Source: Ignavibacteria bacterium (lineage in GTDB: Bacteria > Bacteroidota > Ignavibacteria > UBA10030 > SZUA-254). From it: 64,000 nucleotides of DNA. Position numbers and translations under genes: made by a program. The notes under the pieces were generated by a model. It was not told where the DNA came from. It searched no databases and saw only the letters and a list, made by a program, of their open reading frames with translations. The stretch spans positions 1 to 64,000 of the forward strand of contig JACOSY010000060.1 in assembly GCA_016178595.1 (NCBI GenBank). Direction: 5' to 3'. Shown here in pieces: positions 36,621-45,779 of the stretch. Within the stretch, counting starts at the first letter, position 1; every line of letters starts with the position of its first letter.

Positions 36621-38039
36621 ATGAATATCTCCGAACTCTTTGCAGTCGCACCAATTAGCACGCTTGCCGTTTTTTCCCTCATTGTTCTCCTCATTGAAAC
36701 ATTCGTTAAAGAGAGTGAACGAATCACTTTTTGGATAAGCGTCATCGGGCTGATCCTTTGCACCATCCTTTCGCTTGTAACGATTGACCTGACCGGGACT
36801 GTGTTTCGCAACATGATCTTTGTTGGAGGGCTTGGCAGTTTCTTTGCAGCTCTCTTCTCAATCGCTGCAGTAGTCACTGTGATACTCTCGCGTGACTATC
36901 TTCAAAAAGAACATGTTTACTTCGGCGAGTTTTACTTGCTCATTCTTTTTGCTACACTCGGAATGATGCTGATGGCATCAGCCGCCGATCTCATCATGAT
37001 CTTCTTGGGTTTGGAATTGATGTCGATTTGTTTGTACGTACTTGCCGGATTCATGCGCACGCGGATGATTTCGAATGAGTCGGCGCTGAAGTATTTCCTG
37101 CTCGGGGCATTTGCGACGGGATTTTTACTTTATGGGATTGCCTTACTGTATGGAGCTTCGGGAACGACTAACATTCCAACAATCGTAGCGAACTACTCCG
37201 CACTTTCATCATCGACGTTCTTTTGGATAGGATTAGGATTACTTCTTGTTGGATTGGCATTCAAAGTCGGCGCCGTCCCGTTCCACATGTGGATTCCGGA
37301 TGTGTATCAAGGTTCACCGACGACGGCTGCAGGATTCATGGCAACGGGCGCGAAGGCTGCCGCGTTCGCTGCGTTCATACTTGTCTTTGCTCATCAGCAA
37401 TTTGAAAGCGCACTGAAGATCAAAGCCATTCTTGCTCTCCTCTCCGCCGCTTCGATGATTGTTGGTAACGTGGTTGCACTCTCGCAATCGAACATCAAGC
37501 GAATGCTTGCCTATTCAAGCGTCGCCCACGCAGGCTACATGCTCGCGGGACTTGCCGCAGGAAACCAAATTGGGCGGTCGGGCGTCCTCTTCTACATTGT
37601 TGCGTACACGTTCATGAATCTTGGCGCGTTCGGCATCCTCTCGCTTCTTGAACGGGAGGAAGAGAAGAACCTCTTGTTCGATGACTATGCCGGCCTCGGA
37701 ACGAAGAGGCCATTTCTTGCTGCGCTCATGGCGATCTTCATGATCTCGCTTGCAGGAATTCCTCCTTTCGCTGGATTCTTCGGGAAGTACTACGTTTTCC
37801 TTGCCGCGATTCATGCAGACTTAACGTGGCTCGCGATTCTCGGTGTTCTCACCAGCGTCGTTTCCATCTACTACTATCTCCGCCTCGTTGTGGTAATGTA
37901 TTTTCAGGAAGGTGACATGCAGATCGCTGTCACATTTTCGCGAACGAGCATGGTCGTGCTGATGATTGCTGCATTCGCTGTTATCGGGTTGGGTCTCTAT
38001 CCATCGCCCGTCCTTGCCATCATCAACAACTTGTACTGA
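36621..38039 (+). CDS. nuoN: NADH-quinone oxidoreductase subunit N
   Basis: A 472-residue antiporter-like proton-pumping subunit of complex I. Family features include FLGLELMSICLYVLAGF with the conserved glutamate, VGAVPFHMWIPDVYQGSPT and RMLAYSSVAHAGYMLAG. It completes the J-K-L-M-N set of membrane-arm subunits but is separated from nuoM by three unrelated genes. It is 10 bases from the next gene. Confidence 0.94.
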   Translation: MNISELFAVAPISTLAVFSLIVLLIETFVKESERITFWISVIGLILCTILSLVTIDLTGTVFRNMIFVGGLGSFFAALFSIAAVVTVILSRDYLQKEHVYFGEFYLLILFATLGMMLMASAADLIMIFLGLELMSICLYVLAGFMRTRMISNESALKYFLLGAFATGFLLYGIALLYGASGTTNIPTIVANYSALSSSTFFWIGLGLLLVGLAFKVGAVPFHMWIPDVYQGSPTTAAGFMATGAKAAAFAAFILVFAHQQFESALKIKAILALLSAASMIVGNVVALSQSNIKRMLAYSSVAHAGYMLAGLAAGNQIGRSGVLFYIVAYTFMNLGAFGILSLLEREEEKNLLFDDYAGLGTKRPFLAALMAIFMISLAGIPPFAGFFGKYYVFLAAIHADLTWLAILGVLTSVVSIYYYLRLVVVMYFQEGDMQIAVTFSRTSMVVLMIAAFAVIGLGLYPSPVLAIINNLY

Positions 38040-38049
38040 CGCCGTGGAA

Positions 38050-39621
38050 ATGCTCGTCACATCGGCTGAGATGCAAGCATGTGACCGTTTCGCGATCGAG
38101 ACTCTCCATATTTCCAGCGTAACGCTCATGGAGAACGCCGGAAGGGGAGTTGTCGACGCCATGGAAGGTCACTTCGGTCCACTCGCCGGAAAATCTGTAA
38201 TCATCTGCTGTGGAAAAGGGAACAACGGCGGTGATGGATTCGTTGCGGCAAGACATTTGCAGCTTCGAGGTGCACGAGTTTCAGTCATTCTTGCAGGAAA
38301 AGGTAATGAGCTGAAAGCCGATGCGAAGACGAATTATGAGATACTGAAAAACATCCAGCGGAAATCTGCCGCTATTACAAAACTTCGCATCATAGAGGCA
38401 CCCTCTTTGCGGAAACTCGAGGCAATTCCCAAAGTCGACATTATCGTTGACGCAATCTTTGGAACGGGCTTCTCAGGCAAAGTTCAAGGATACCATAAGA
38501 AAATTATTGAATGGATGAACGGAAGAGAAGAAAAGAAAGTTGCTATTGATATTCCATCGGGAGTGAATGCAGATAACGGAGACATTTGCACCGTAGCTCC
38601 AAAGGTGGACATTACTGTGACGATGCAAATGAAAAAGGTAGGTCTCGTCACGGGCAACGCTCTTAATTATACAGGGGCGATTGAAGTTGTTGATATCGGA
38701 TTCTCGATAGACGTTCTCGACCTGAAGAAAGTACAAACGTATTTGATTTCCTCAGATGATGTGAGAATGGTTTTACCGCATCGACCGCTGCATGCACACA
38801 AACATAGCGTTGGAAAGATATTTGTCCTTGCGGGATCGCGGGGACTTACAGGTGCGGCAGCGATGGCTTCATCGAGCGCGATGAGGGCGGGTGCCGGTGC
38901 TGTAATTCTTGGAACGCCGGCATCTGTCTACCCGATTCTTGCCAAGAAGCTGACCGAAGTGATGGTCGAGCCGCTTTCCGATACTTCAGAAGGAAGTGTA
39001 AGCTTCGGTGCGCTTGATCAGATCAAGAAACATCTTCAATGGGCAGATGTTGTCGTAGTCGGTCCCGGGCTTTCACGAAATCCCGATACAGTTAAGCTTG
39101 TTCACCATATTGTTGCAAATCATGAGGGTCGCATTCTCGTCGACGCAGATGGATTGAATGCATTGGCGGAAAACAATTCCATCTTGAAAAAACATAAGAG
39201 TAAAAACGTCATCATTACACCACACACCGGTGAATTATCGCGTCTTACAGGAATCCCATCTGCGGAGATCGACCGGAATCGAGTTACTGTTGCTCGAGAC
39301 GTTGCGCGTCAATTCAAGCTCACACTTGTCTTGAAAGGTGCACCAACAGTAACGGCAACGCCGAGAGGTAACGTATTCGTAAACTCGACCGGTAATCCGG
39401 GGATGGCTACAGCAGGCTCGGGGGATGTACTCACCGGAATTATTGCAGGGCTGTGGGGACAAGGAATGAATTTGCACGAAGCTGCATACGCCGGCGTGTA
39501 CGTGCATGGCCTAGCAGGCGATAATGCACGCGTGCAATTCGGTGAGAAAGGATTGCTCGCAATGGATATCCACGATTATCTGCCGAAAGCCTTCCAGCAG
39601 TTGGAAGCAGGTATTGTCTGA
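38050..39621 (+). CDS. nnr: Bifunctional NAD(P)HX epimerase/dehydratase
   Basis: A 523-residue enzyme that repairs damaged hydrated NADH and NADPH. The N-terminal YjeF_N epimerase domain (about 1-215) shows CGKGNNGGDGFVAARHL; the C-terminal ADP-dependent dehydratase domain (about 230-520) shows VVVGPGLS, the GELSRL region and GNPGMATAGSGDVLTGI near 450. ATG at 38050 fits the family start; GTG at 38044 is an alternative. Its position next to nuoN links repair to NADH use. It overlaps the next gene (TGATG). Confidence 0.92.
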   Translation: MLVTSAEMQACDRFAIETLHISSVTLMENAGRGVVDAMEGHFGPLAGKSVIICCGKGNNGGDGFVAARHLQLRGARVSVILAGKGNELKADAKTNYEILKNIQRKSAAITKLRIIEAPSLRKLEAIPKVDIIVDAIFGTGFSGKVQGYHKKIIEWMNGREEKKVAIDIPSGVNADNGDICTVAPKVDITVTMQMKKVGLVTGNALNYTGAIEVVDIGFSIDVLDLKKVQTYLISSDDVRMVLPHRPLHAHKHSVGKIFVLAGSRGLTGAAAMASSSAMRAGAGAVILGTPASVYPILAKKLTEVMVEPLSDTSEGSVSFGALDQIKKHLQWADVVVVGPGLSRNPDTVKLVHHIVANHEGRILVDADGLNALAENNSILKKHKSKNVIITPHTGELSRLTGIPSAEIDRNRVTVARDVARQFKLTLVLKGAPTVTATPRGNVFVNSTGNPGMATAGSGDVLTGIIAGLWGQGMNLHEAAYAGVYVHGLAGDNARVQFGEKGLLAMDIHDYLPKAFQQLEAGIV

Positions 39622-40028
39622 TGGGTGTTTCACGATCTTCCTTCGTTCGTTATCGACTTCCTGCAATTCTATGGGCGATGCTCATCTTCATTGGCTCTTC
39701 CATTCCGGCGAAGGCATTTCCCATGCTGAAGATTTTTGATTTCGATAAGCTCATTCACGTTGTCATCTTCTTTGGTTTCGGAACACTTGTCTACCGAGCG
39801 CTTGCGCCTTCTATAGGAAACCCTACATTCAGTTGGCGTCGAGCCATCGTTGCCATTCTTGTTGTAGGCGCCTACGGGATATTGGATGAATTTCATCAGA
39901 GCTTCGTCCCTGGACGAACTCCCGACATCTGGGATGCAACTGCAGATACGATTGGCGGGATCGTTTCTGTCATCAGCATCTACATTTACTACCGCTGGAA
40001 GTCGATCAAGCCTCAAACAGAGGCCTGA
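39621..40028 (+). CDS. VanZ-like membrane protein
   Basis: A 135-residue protein with three to four membrane segments and the VanZ-family features FDKLIHVVIFFGFGTLVYR and DEFHQSFVPGRTPDIWD near residues 92-108. VanZ proteins are linked to teicoplanin resistance in one case, but most members have no known role. The ATG shares its A with the stop of the upstream gene, so the two are coupled. Confidence 0.82.
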   Translation: MGVSRSSFVRYRLPAILWAMLIFIGSSIPAKAFPMLKIFDFDKLIHVVIFFGFGTLVYRALAPSIGNPTFSWRRAIVAILVVGAYGILDEFHQSFVPGRTPDIWDATADTIGGIVSVISIYIYYRWKSIKPQTEA

Positions 40029-40210
40029 TGGTAATGTTACAGTTTGAATTTGTGTGCGGTAGCTATGGCCTTGTTGCATTACTAAACTAAAGTCATTATG
40101 TTAGAAATGAGCCTAAAAAATGAGGAATACGGGTCACATCCTACTTGCAAATGAGTTAGGAGAGATGTACCTTAATACTCGCATCCAGAGATAAATTTCC
40201 TCAAACGGGC

Positions 40211-40627
40211 ATGTTTATCAGATATTCGTTTCTTGCTGATACTGTAACGGTAGATGCAAGCGGGAAGCTCAATGCAATCGGAATTTTTGATAACATTTTT
40301 GCAGCCCAATTCCCGAGCATCCACAGAGATATGACCCTCGTGATTAACTTAGAGGGAACAGTCGCAGAAAAAGGAGAACACGATCTCTCCGTCGAGTTAA
40401 GAGATGATAAGGCTAACCGGCTTGCCGCTTTTGACCAAAAGATCAACATTCAAAACGCAGCGATAACAAAAGGAAGTCTCAGAGCAAACGTCATATTCAA
40501 GTTGCAAGATCTTCCCTTTCAACGGCATGGACAATATGAATTTGTTTTTTTTATAGATGGTCGTTTCCTGGGACGAGTTTTATTTATCGTTCAGCGTGTC
40601 GATATTAAAAAGGCAGGAGAGGCATGA
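40211..40627 (+). CDS. DUF6941-like protein
   Basis: A 138-residue soluble protein, mostly beta strands, beginning MFIRYSFLADTVTVDASGKL and continuing NAIGIFDNIFA. This opening is characteristic of the DUF6941 family as I remember it, which has no assigned function. It overlaps the HicA-like gene by four bases (ATGA), which is unusual for this family and suggests a three-gene unit with the toxin-antitoxin-like pair. No clear ribosome site precedes the ATG. Confidence 0.6.
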   Translation: MFIRYSFLADTVTVDASGKLNAIGIFDNIFAAQFPSIHRDMTLVINLEGTVAEKGEHDLSVELRDDKANRLAAFDQKINIQNAAITKGSLRANVIFKLQDLPFQRHGQYEFVFFIDGRFLGRVLFIVQRVDIKKAGEA

Positions 40628-40923
40628 ATGGAAGGGCGGCTCAAAAGCTGCTGGAAAGAATGCGGAATACGTCTTCCGGCTGGAGACAAAAAGATTTTGA
40701 ACATTTACTACTGGGTTTCGGATTTGAATATAAGGAGGGGAAAAAACATCGACTTTACAGGCATCCTCAGTTCACAGAATTGTCTATCAGCGTTCCCCGA
40801 CATGATACGCTAAAGGAGTGGGTAGCTCGGGAAGCCGTTAAGCTAATACACGACTTAATTGATCAAACGAAAGAGAAGGAAGATGATAATGGAACAGACA
40901 GCGAAGAATCTCGAATATTATAA
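40624..40923 (+). CDS. HicA-like toxin (mRNA interferase fold)
   Basis: A 99-residue protein of the HicA type, small double-stranded-RNA-binding-fold ribonucleases that inhibit translation. The core is FEHLLLGFGFEYKEGKKHRLYRHP, with the catalytic-position histidine in KKHRLY, followed by ISVPRHDTLKEWVAREAVKLI. A long charged C-terminal tail overlaps the next gene by 35 bases. AGGAG lies just upstream of the ATG. Toxicity is inferred from family and from the HicB-like neighbour. Confidence 0.68.
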   Translation: MNGRAAQKLLERMRNTSSGWRQKDFEHLLLGFGFEYKEGKKHRLYRHPQFTELSISVPRHDTLKEWVAREAVKLIHDLIDQTKEKEDDNGTDSEESRIL

Positions 40924-41257
40924 GCGTCTACCTTATACGCTCTATGTCGAACCATTGCGTGATTCCGATGGTAGTAGCTATTGGACTGCCCAATACAACG
41001 AATTGCGAGGCTGCAAAACAGATGGACTAACAGAGGCAGAGGCGATAGCCAATTTACAGGAATTGTTTGATGAATATATTCTGGATGGAATTGAAAAGGA
41101 AATCAAAATTCCAGAACCAGTTCAGTTAGAAAGTAAGGTTGAATCCGCCTTGATAGTCATTGAACTTCGAGCGGGCGTGGATGTTACTTTGCAAACAGTC
41201 GGTGAAACTAAGCCAGAAATATCAACGCCTCATAGAGAATTGGTAGATGCTGCATAG
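40889..41257 (+). CDS. HicB-like antitoxin
   Basis: A 122-residue HicB-type protein. LPYTLYVEPLRDSDGSSYW, YNELRGCKTDGLTEAEAIAN and IKIPEP match the partial RNase-H-like HicB fold that blocks HicA. The C-terminal 50 residues do not show an obvious helix-turn-helix or ribbon-helix-helix, so self-repression is uncertain. I choose ATG 40889, eight bases after AAGGAAG; ATG 40883 is also in frame. It overlaps the HicA-like gene. Confidence 0.68.
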   Translation: MEQTAKNLEYYKRLPYTLYVEPLRDSDGSSYWTAQYNELRGCKTDGLTEAEAIANLQELFDEYILDGIEKEIKIPEPVQLESKVESALIVIELRAGVDVTLQTVGETKPEISTPHRELVDAA

Positions 41258-41468
41258 CGACAATTCTTACAATCCGTCGGAGTTAGCACTAAGCCACTCC
41301 CAGCTATATTTCCTATGTTGCTTGCTACTTTTGTCCCCATGTTAGTAAGCCTTCCCGCGACCAAAGCCTATTTGTGACTTTGGCTTCCATTGCTGGTGTC
41401 ACCCTCAGCGTACTGTGAATCTTCACAACCCTGACTGCATCTTTGCTTTTTCAGCGATAAATCTGTAA

Positions 41469-42611
<1,143 letters not shown>

Positions 42612-42640
42612 CTATTCATACGAACACATTGGAGGTTCAC

Positions 42641-42976
42641 TTGAACGTATTACAATTTATTGCGATGACCCCACAACAGGGCGGTGGCGGGATGTTCAGT
42701 ACCGTCATCATGTTCGGCCTGATCATACTCATTTTCTATTTCATGATCCTGAGACCCCAGCAGAAAAAACAGAAAGAACGCCAGCAACTGCTCGAGAGCG
42801 TACAGAAGGGGGACAAAGTCGTCACGGTCGGTGGTTTGCACGGAACTGTCATTGGGCTTGAGGATAAGACAGTGTTAGTGCAAGTTGCCGACAACGTAAA
42901 GCTGAAATTCGAAAAGTCAGCGATATCGAGCATTACGCGTCCGGGAACTGAAACGGCAGTCGGAAAGACAAGTTAA
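42641..42976 (+). CDS. yajC: Preprotein translocase accessory subunit YajC
   Basis: A small inner-membrane protein of 111 residues associated with SecDF. One membrane helix ([20 protein letters not shown]) is followed by the conserved [21 protein letters not shown] and a short beta domain. The start is probably TTG at 42641: GGAGG at 42631-42635 is correctly spaced for it, while ATG 42665 has no ribosome site. Confidence 0.88.
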   Translation: MNVLQFIAMTPQQGGGGMFSTVIMFGLIILIFYFMILRPQQKKQKERQQLLESVQKGDKVVTVGGLHGTVIGLEDKTVLVQVADNVKLKFEKSAISSITRPGTETAVGKTS

Positions 42977-43001
42977 CACTTTTACACGGAAGGTGCTTCA
43001 G

Positions 43002-44228
43002 ATGCAACGCGAGGAATGGAAATTCAGCAGCATTGAAAATGCCGTTAAGGATATCCACGAAGGGAAAGTTGTCGTCATAGTTGATGACGAAGACAGAGAG
43101 AACGAGGGTGATTTTGCCATCGCCGCAGAGAAATGTACGCCTGAGATCGTTAACTTCATGGCGAAGCATGCTCGCGGTATCATTTGCGCTGCTCTTACTC
43201 CAGAACGGACGAAAGAGCTTGTCCTCGATATGATGGTTGAGAGCAATACCTCTTTGCATGAAACTTCCTTTACCGTGAGTGTCGATTACATCCACGGCAC
43301 GAGTTCAGGCGTATCCGCCCACGATCGTGCCGCAACCGTAATGTCATTGATTGACCCGCGGACGAAACCAGCCGACCTCGCACGCCCCGGTCACATCTTC
43401 CCACTTCGTGCAATGGAGGGAGGAGTACTCCGGAGAGCCGGCCATACTGAAGCCGTCGTTGATCTCTGTCGACTTGCCGGCCTTCATGCGGCAGGCGTCA
43501 TCTGCGAGATCATGAATGAAGATGGCTCGATGGCACGTGTTCCCGAATTAATGTCGATCGCGAAACAATTTAGCCTTCACATCATCACTGTAAAGGATCT
43601 GATTCAATATCGTATGGAACGGGAGAAACTCGTTCACCGGATTGTTTCGACAACACTTCCGACTAATTATGGCACCTTTGAAATTTACGTCTATAAAAGT
43701 GAGACGGACAGTAAAGAACATGTTGCTCTCGTAAAGGGGGAGATTCGTGAGGATACACCGGTCCTTGTACGCGTTCACTCGGAATGCCTTACTGGAGACG
43801 TTTTTGGTTCTATGCGGTGTGACTGTAATGATCAACTCATTGCTGCGATGAAACTTGTTGAGCAGGAGGGAAACGGGGTCGTCTTGTACATGCGGCAAGA
43901 GGGGCGCGGGATCGGTTTATCCAACAAACTCAAAGCGTACAAGCTTCAGGACGAAGGTATGGATACAGTTGAAGCGAATGAGAAGCTGGGCTTTAGGCCC
44001 GATCTTCGCGACTATGGCATAGGTGCACAGATTCTACGCGATCTCGGCGTTGGCAAAATTCGGCTGATGACCAACAACCCCAAAAAGGTTGTTGGACTCC
44101 ACGGCTATGGACTGGATATCGTGGAACGAGTCCCCCTTGAAGCAGAAGCTCATGCACTGAATGAGAAGTATTTGAAAACAAAGCGCGATAAACTCGGGCA
44201 CTTGATCCTCATCAACAAGAAAAAATAG
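43002..44228 (+). CDS. ribBA: Bifunctional riboflavin enzyme RibBA
   Basis: A 408-residue enzyme that starts both branches of riboflavin synthesis. The N-terminal DHBP synthase domain (1-205) has [11 protein letters not shown] and [10 protein letters not shown], with DHAAT-type HDRAATV; the C-terminal GTP cyclohydrolase II domain has the zinc ligands [15 protein letters not shown] and the catalytic [14 protein letters not shown] 43002 is eight bases after GGAAGG. There is no room for an FMN riboswitch upstream. A terminator follows. Confidence 0.95.
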   Translation: MQREEWKFSSIENAVKDIHEGKVVVIVDDEDRENEGDFAIAAEKCTPEIVNFMAKHARGIICAALTPERTKELVLDMMVESNTSLHETSFTVSVDYIHGTSSGVSAHDRAATVMSLIDPRTKPADLARPGHIFPLRAMEGGVLRRAGHTEAVVDLCRLAGLHAAGVICEIMNEDGSMARVPELMSIAKQFSLHIITVKDLIQYRMEREKLVHRIVSTTLPTNYGTFEIYVYKSETDSKEHVALVKGEIREDTPVLVRVHSECLTGDVFGSMRCDCNDQLIAAMKLVEQEGNGVVLYMRQEGRGIGLSNKLKAYKLQDEGMDTVEANEKLGFRPDLRDYGIGAQILRDLGVGKIRLMTNNPKKVVGLHGYGLDIVERVPLEAEAHALNEKYLKTKRDKLGHLILINKKK

Positions 44229-44290
44229 TTGCATTTTTCACTTGATTTTATAATTTCCAGATTGTAGATTACAAAGTAGACGATCTGTTC

Positions 44291-44326
44291 AGCCATCACT
44301 GTTTCGGGTGATGGCTTTTATTTTTC
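44291..44326 (+). terminator. Rho-independent terminator after ribBA
   Basis: AGCCATCAC (44291-44299), an eight-base loop and GTGATGGCT (44308-44316) form a perfect nine-pair stem followed by TTTTATTTTT. It lies 62 bases after the ribBA stop. Confidence 0.85.
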
Positions 44327-44378
44327 GCTGTACCATACGGAGAGTAAACTGTATGAATATATTTTTTACAGAGTTGTT

Positions 44379-44870
44379 ATGAGCGATAGCAATAAGAATA
44401 ACGGCGTTGTGTATCTGACGCGTGAACGGCTTGTTGAGCTTGAGCATGAGCTTCATCGGCTCAAAGTCACCGGCAGGGCGGAGATGGCTCAAAAAATTGG
44501 CGAAGCGCGCGGTCATGGAGATCTCTCAGAAAATGCAGAATACGACGCAGCGAAAGAAGAGCAGCAACACTTAGAGTTGCGAATTGCAAAGCTCGAACAG
44601 ACACTTTCTCGTGCTCGTATCATCGAGAGTAAGGAACTGCCAAACGACAAAGTGTACATCCTTTCCAAGGTGAAACTGAAGGACTTGAGGACAGACGAGA
44701 TTGTTCATTACGTGCTCGTCTCACCCGAAGAAGCCGATTTCGAGAAGAATAAGATCTCTGTCACTTCACCAATAGGTCGAGGTTTAATGGGGAAGACCCA
44801 GGGAGAGACCGTAAAAATCCCCGTTCCCGCCGGATCGCTTGAATATCAAATTCTTGAGATTACACGTTGA
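44379..44870 (+). CDS. greA: Transcription elongation factor GreA
   Basis: A 163-residue factor that rescues backtracked RNA polymerase by stimulating transcript cleavage. The N-terminal coiled coil carries ARGHGDLSENAEYDAAKEEQ, the family signature with the acidic tip, and the C-terminal FKBP-like domain ends SPIGRGLMGKTQGETVKIPV. Length is typical. It is a single-gene unit between the ribBA terminator and the tRNA cluster. Confidence 0.95.
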   Translation: MSDSNKNNGVVYLTRERLVELEHELHRLKVTGRAEMAQKIGEARGHGDLSENAEYDAAKEEQQHLELRIAKLEQTLSRARIIESKELPNDKVYILSKVKLKDLRTDEIVHYVLVSPEEADFEKNKISVTSPIGRGLMGKTQGETVKIPVPAGSLEYQILEITR

Positions 44871-45031
44871 AAAAACTCCACCATCTGTCGGATTCGCCCG
44901 CAACGCTTGTCAGTAAAAGTCGAGGATGATCGAATTATTCTTCAGATGATGCAAGTAGCAATGTGGATCTTTTTTGCAGTAATCGAAATACATTCTTCCA
45001 CCATTTTAGAGATTATGATACTTTCTTTCAG

Positions 45032-45060
45032 TTGCACAAGGTAGGGAAATTTAGTATATT
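45032..45060 (+). promoter_or_regulatory. Promoter of the tRNA cluster
   Basis: TTGCAC (45032-45037) and TATATT (45055-45060) are separated by 17 bases, a strong sigma-70-type promoter. Transcription should start near 45067, eight bases before tRNA-Gly. Confidence 0.65.
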
Positions 45061-45074
45061 ATCAGCCGTTCATT

Positions 45075-45147
45075 GCGGGAATAGCTCAGTTGGTAGAGCG
45101 TCACCTTGCCAAGGTGAATGTCGCGGGTTCGAATCCCGTTTCCCGCT
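45075..45147 (+). tRNA. tRNA-Gly (GCC)
   Basis: The cloverleaf is complete: acceptor GCGGGAA pairs with TTCCCGC (45140-45146), with discriminator T. The anticodon stem TCACC/GGTGA encloses loop TTGCCAA, anticodon GCC at 45108-45110. The T-loop is TTCGAAT. CCA is not encoded. Confidence 0.97.
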
Positions 45148-45210
45148 CGAGGTAATCTATCAAGGGTTACCACGATCCCGACGGATGGGATCGAGTCGAG
45201 TATATATGTT

Positions 45211-45253
45211 GCCCCGCCGATCCCAATTCTACCAGGTGGCGTGGCTTTTTTTT
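45211..45253 (+). terminator. Terminator after tRNA-Gly
   Basis: GCCCCGCC (45211-45218) pairs, with one mismatch, with GGCGTGGC (45238-45245), followed by eight T residues. It suggests that tRNA-Gly can end as its own transcript. The 160 bases between tRNA-Gly and tRNA-Cys hold no other feature. Confidence 0.6.
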
Positions 45254-45307
45254 GAACGCTCTTTACTCATTTTTATTGAGTGCTCGGTGGGGAAACGATT
45301 TTGAAAT

Positions 45308-45379
45308 GGCGCCGTACCCAAGTGGTAAGGGAGAGGTCTGCAAAACCTTTATGCGGCGGTTCGAATCCGTCCGGCGCCT
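45308..45379 (+). tRNA. tRNA-Cys (GCA)
   Basis: The acceptor stem GGCGCCG pairs with CGGCGCC (45372-45378), with the U discriminator expected for tRNA-Cys. The anticodon loop CTGCAAA holds GCA at 45340-45342. CCA is not encoded. Confidence 0.96.
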
Positions 45380-45403
45380 CGAGTGAGTTACATAGGTACT
45401 TGG

Positions 45404-45474
45404 TTAACTGGATGATTCGTTCTCGCTGTGTGCACCGCGGGACACGTGCTGTCATTCGCGACAGCACCAGTTAA
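45404..45474 (+). other. Nested inverted repeats in tRNA spacer
   Basis: Between tRNA-Cys and tRNA-Leu, TTAACTGG (45404-45411) pairs with CCAGTTAA (45467-45474) and encloses a strong hairpin GTGCTGTC-attcgc-GACAGCAC (45446-45467). The two share base 45467, so they may compete. There is no T-tract. It could be a processing signal or a remnant. Confidence 0.4.
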
Positions 45475-45493
45475 TTGCACGTCGCTAAACCAT

Positions 45494-45579
45494 GCCGGGG
45501 TGGCGAAACTGGTAGACGCACGAGACTTAAAATCTCGTTCTCCGCAAGGGGAGTGCCGGTTCGATTCCGGTCCCCGGCA
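45494..45579 (+). tRNA. tRNA-Leu (TAA)
   Basis: An 86-base class II tRNA: acceptor GCCGGGG pairs with CCCCGGC (45572-45578), discriminator A. Anticodon loop CTTAAAA has TAA at 45528-45530, and the long variable arm TTCTCCGCAAGGGGAGT is present. CCA is not encoded. Confidence 0.96.
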
Positions 45580-45601
45580 CGCACAACTGATGATGCGTTC
45601 C

Positions 45602-45675
<74 letters not shown>

Positions 45676-45779
45676 CAGTGAAAGGAGTGGCTAAAGAATT
45701 TCAGACGAAACAGATCATACGTTCCTGTATCCTGCGTTCACTGAAACCGGATTCACTCCGATTTTTTATTTTGATCTTC

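Noticed and set aside
42977-43001. FMN riboswitch before ribBA
   Set aside because: Only 25 bases separate yajC from ribBA, far too few for the aptamer.
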